From Streptomyces sp. BK340 (lineage in GTDB: Bacteria; Actinomycetota; Actinomycetes; Streptomycetales; Streptomycetaceae), in the NCBI RefSeq assembly GCF_007827595.1, contig NZ_VISR01000003.1:496001-560000 (forward strand): a stretch of DNA of 64,000 bases, in the 5' to 3' direction. A program made the translations under genes and the position numbers. Positions within the stretch are counted from its first letter, which is position 1; each line of letters starts with the position of its first letter. Positions 62,607-64,000 of this stretch are shown piece after piece. The notes beneath the pieces are model-generated. The model was not told where the DNA came from, ran no database searches, and saw only the letters and a list, made by a program, of their open reading frames with translations.

Positions 62607-62749
62607 GCGCGCCCCCCTGGTCGATTCGTTGGTGCACTGAACGATACTCGCCGAGGGCCATGCATGTCTGCACGAGGAATCCGCTGCACTGCAAGGTCTT
62701 GACGGTTCTGATGCCCGCTGGCAGCGTGAGGAGCGTCTCGCCGAAATAC

Positions 62750-62761
62750 TCAGTACACTGA
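62750..62761. promoter_or_regulatory. candidate PcaV operator
   Basis: TCAGT-AC-ACTGA is a perfect dyad 26 bp before the pcaI ATG. The half-site CACTGA recurs at 62635-62640 near the pcaV start, and CACTG at 62687-62691. A dimeric MarR repressor on these sites would shut off both promoters. Confidence 0.45.
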
Positions 62762-62787
62762 TTAATTGCAGAGATGAGGCTTCACGG

Positions 62788-63543
62788 ATGGACAAGGTGG
62801 TCGCCACGGCCCTGGAGGCGGTGGCCGATGTGCCGGACGGCGCGTCCCTCGCGGTCGGCGGCTTCGGGCTGAGCGGCGTGCCGAACGTACTGATCCAGGC
62901 GCTGTACGAGCGCGGCACGACCGGTCTGGGCGTGGTGTCGAACAACTGCGGTGCGATGGAGTCCGGCCTCGCGGTGCTGCTGGCCGCCGGCCGGATCGCC
63001 CGGGTGACCGGCTCCTACATCGGCGGCAACAAGGAGTTCGCCCGCCAGTACCTGTCCGGCGAACTGGAGGTCGAACTGATCCCGCAGGGCACGCTCGCCG
63101 AGCGGCTGCGCGCGGGCGGCGCCGGGATCCCCGCCTTCTACACCCCGGCGGGCGTGGGCACACAGGTCGCCGAGGGTGGGCTGCCGTGGCGGTACGACGG
63201 TGCGGGCGGGGTCGCACTCGCCTCGCCACCGAAGGAGGTCCGGGAGTTCGACGGCTCGGAGTACGTCCTCGAGCGGGCCATCCGCACCGACTTCGCGCTG
63301 GTCCGCGCCGCCAGGGGCGACCGGCACGGCAACCTCGTCTTCGGCAAGTCCTCCCGGAACTTCAACCCCCTTGCCGCGATGGCCGGCCGGGTGACCGTCG
63401 CCGAGGTGGAGGAGCTGGTGGAGCCCGGGGAGATCGACCCGGACGCGGTGCACCTGCCCGGCGTCTTCGTGCAGCGCGTGGTGGCGCTGACCCCCGAGCA
63501 GGCGGCGGACAAGAAGATCGAGCAGCGGACGGTGAGGTCCTGA
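62788..63543 (+). CDS. pcaI: 3-oxoadipate CoA-transferase subunit A
   Basis: The A subunit of succinyl-CoA:3-ketoadipate CoA-transferase, which activates 3-oxoadipate for thiolytic cleavage. It has 251 residues, starting [18 protein letters not shown] with the CoA-transferase signature [18 protein letters not shown] and [15 protein letters not shown]. The ATG at 62788 has GAGG eight bases upstream. Its TGA overlaps the pcaJ ATG (TGATG), so subunits are made in equal amount. Confidence 0.92.
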   Translation: MDKVVATALEAVADVPDGASLAVGGFGLSGVPNVLIQALYERGTTGLGVVSNNCGAMESGLAVLLAAGRIARVTGSYIGGNKEFARQYLSGELEVELIPQGTLAERLRAGGAGIPAFYTPAGVGTQVAEGGLPWRYDGAGGVALASPPKEVREFDGSEYVLERAIRTDFALVRAARGDRHGNLVFGKSSRNFNPLAAMAGRVTVAEVEELVEPGEIDPDAVHLPGVFVQRVVALTPEQAADKKIEQRTVRS

Positions 63544-64000
63544 TGGCGTGGACACGCGAGGAGATGGCCGGCCGGGCGGCCCGCGAACTGAAGGACGGCC
63601 AGTACGTCAACCTCGGCATCGGCCTGCCGACGCTGATCCCGAACCATCTGCCGCCGGGCGTCGAGGTGGTCCTGGAGTCGGAGAACGGCATCCTGGGAAC
63701 CGGCCCGTACCCCGCCGAGGACGAGGTCGACCCGGACCTGATCAACGCCGGCAAGGAGACCGTGACGGTCCTGCCGGGCGCCTCCTACTTCGATTCGGCC
63801 CTGAGCTTCGCGATGATCCGGGGCGGGCACATCGACGTGGCCGTGCTGGGCGCGATGCAGGTGTCCGCGTGCGGCGACCTGGCCAACTGGGCGGTCCCGG
63901 GGAAGCTGGTCACCGGGATCGGCGGGGCGATGGACCTGGTGCACGGCGCCCGTACGCTCGTCGTCGTCATGACGCACACGGCGAAGGACGGTTCCCCGAA
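63543..64000 (+). CDS. pcaJ: 3-oxoadipate CoA-transferase subunit B (partial)
   Basis: The B subunit of the same enzyme; 152 N-terminal residues are in the window. It starts [20 protein letters not shown] and carries the catalytic glutamate in [29 protein letters not shown] is the family signature. The rest, and probably pcaF and later pca genes, lie beyond the window end. Confidence 0.92.
   Translation, partial: MAWTREEMAGRAARELKDGQYVNLGIGLPTLIPNHLPPGVEVVLESENGILGTGPYPAEDEVDPDLINAGKETVTVLPGASYFDSALSFAMIRGGHIDVAVLGAMQVSACGDLANWAVPGKLVTGIGGAMDLVHGARTLVVVMTHTAKDGSP

Overview
The window is high-GC chromosomal DNA (third codon positions almost all G or C, frequent GTG and TTG starts) from a Streptomyces. 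Genus markers include an SsgA-like protein, a WhiB-like protein, a hopanoid operon of actinobacterial layout and a PcaV-type regulator beside pca genes. From memory, the gene order follows the S. coelicolor stretch that falls from about SCO6764 (squalene-hopene cyclase) through idi SCO6750, ssgD SCO6722, an ABC-F gene SCO6720, wblH SCO6715 and an ATP-dependent ligase to pcaV SCO6704 and pcaIJ. This synteny is recalled, not computed. I see no tRNA, rRNA, prophage, CRISPR array or intact transposase gene. Two short stretches lack genes: 5289-5592 and 47575-47935.

Layout. (1) 1-5288, minus: a hopanoid operon, hpnC-hpnD-small ORF-hpnE-polyprenyl synthase-shc, with start/stop overlaps at its front and a possible 21-codon leader. 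(2) 5593-13930: a seven-gene minus operon that looks like synthesis and export of a phospho-polyol surface polymer (two CDP-alcohol phosphotransferases, a nucleotidyltransferase, a glycerol-1-phosphate-dehydrogenase-like enzyme, a GT2 glycosyltransferase and a TagGH-like ABC exporter), divergent from a galE-like epimerase. A two-unit PHO box (PhoP site) lies between the divergent starts. (3) 14068-21443: CDF metal exporter, idi, ATP-binding regulator, crotonase, two DJ-1/PfpI-type proteins and tex. (4) 21444-22309: a decaying ArsR/SRPBCC gene pair next to a perfect 18-bp hairpin. (5) 22332-36969: pseudokinase-flippase fusion, DUF1003 protein, ABC-F ATPase, D-amino-acid-oxidase-like enzyme, two secreted peptidases, sugar kinase plus macro-domain protein, AnsP-like permease and MerR regulator.

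(6) 36955-43014: fatty-acid oxidation genes (FadB-like, thiolase, alpha-methylacyl-CoA racemase) and a saccharopine-dehydrogenase-like reductase. (7) 43025-50473: small proteins, endonuclease V, a secreted beta-propeller-like protein, ssgD, an ICL/PEP-mutase protein, a second ABC-F gene behind an attenuator-like leader, and DDAH. (8) 50585-57251: acyl-ACP desaturase behind three tandem operators, a WhiB-like regulator, VOC and LacI proteins and a HEAT-repeat protein whose stop codon lies in one end of a 177-bp MITE-like element. (9) 57439-64000: divergent LigD-polymerase and ATP-dependent ligase genes, an alcohol dehydrogenase, a DUF3048 lipoprotein, and pcaV divergent from pcaI-pcaJ, the last running off the end.

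Functionally the window joins isoprenoid supply (idi, polyprenyl synthase) to hopanoid synthesis, envelope polymer synthesis under probable phosphate control, lipid beta-oxidation and desaturation, ribosome protection, DNA end joining and aromatic catabolism. The most rewarding places to look are the PHO-box polymer operon, the ABC-F leader with mutually exclusive stems, and the overlapping small ORFs of the hopanoid operon.
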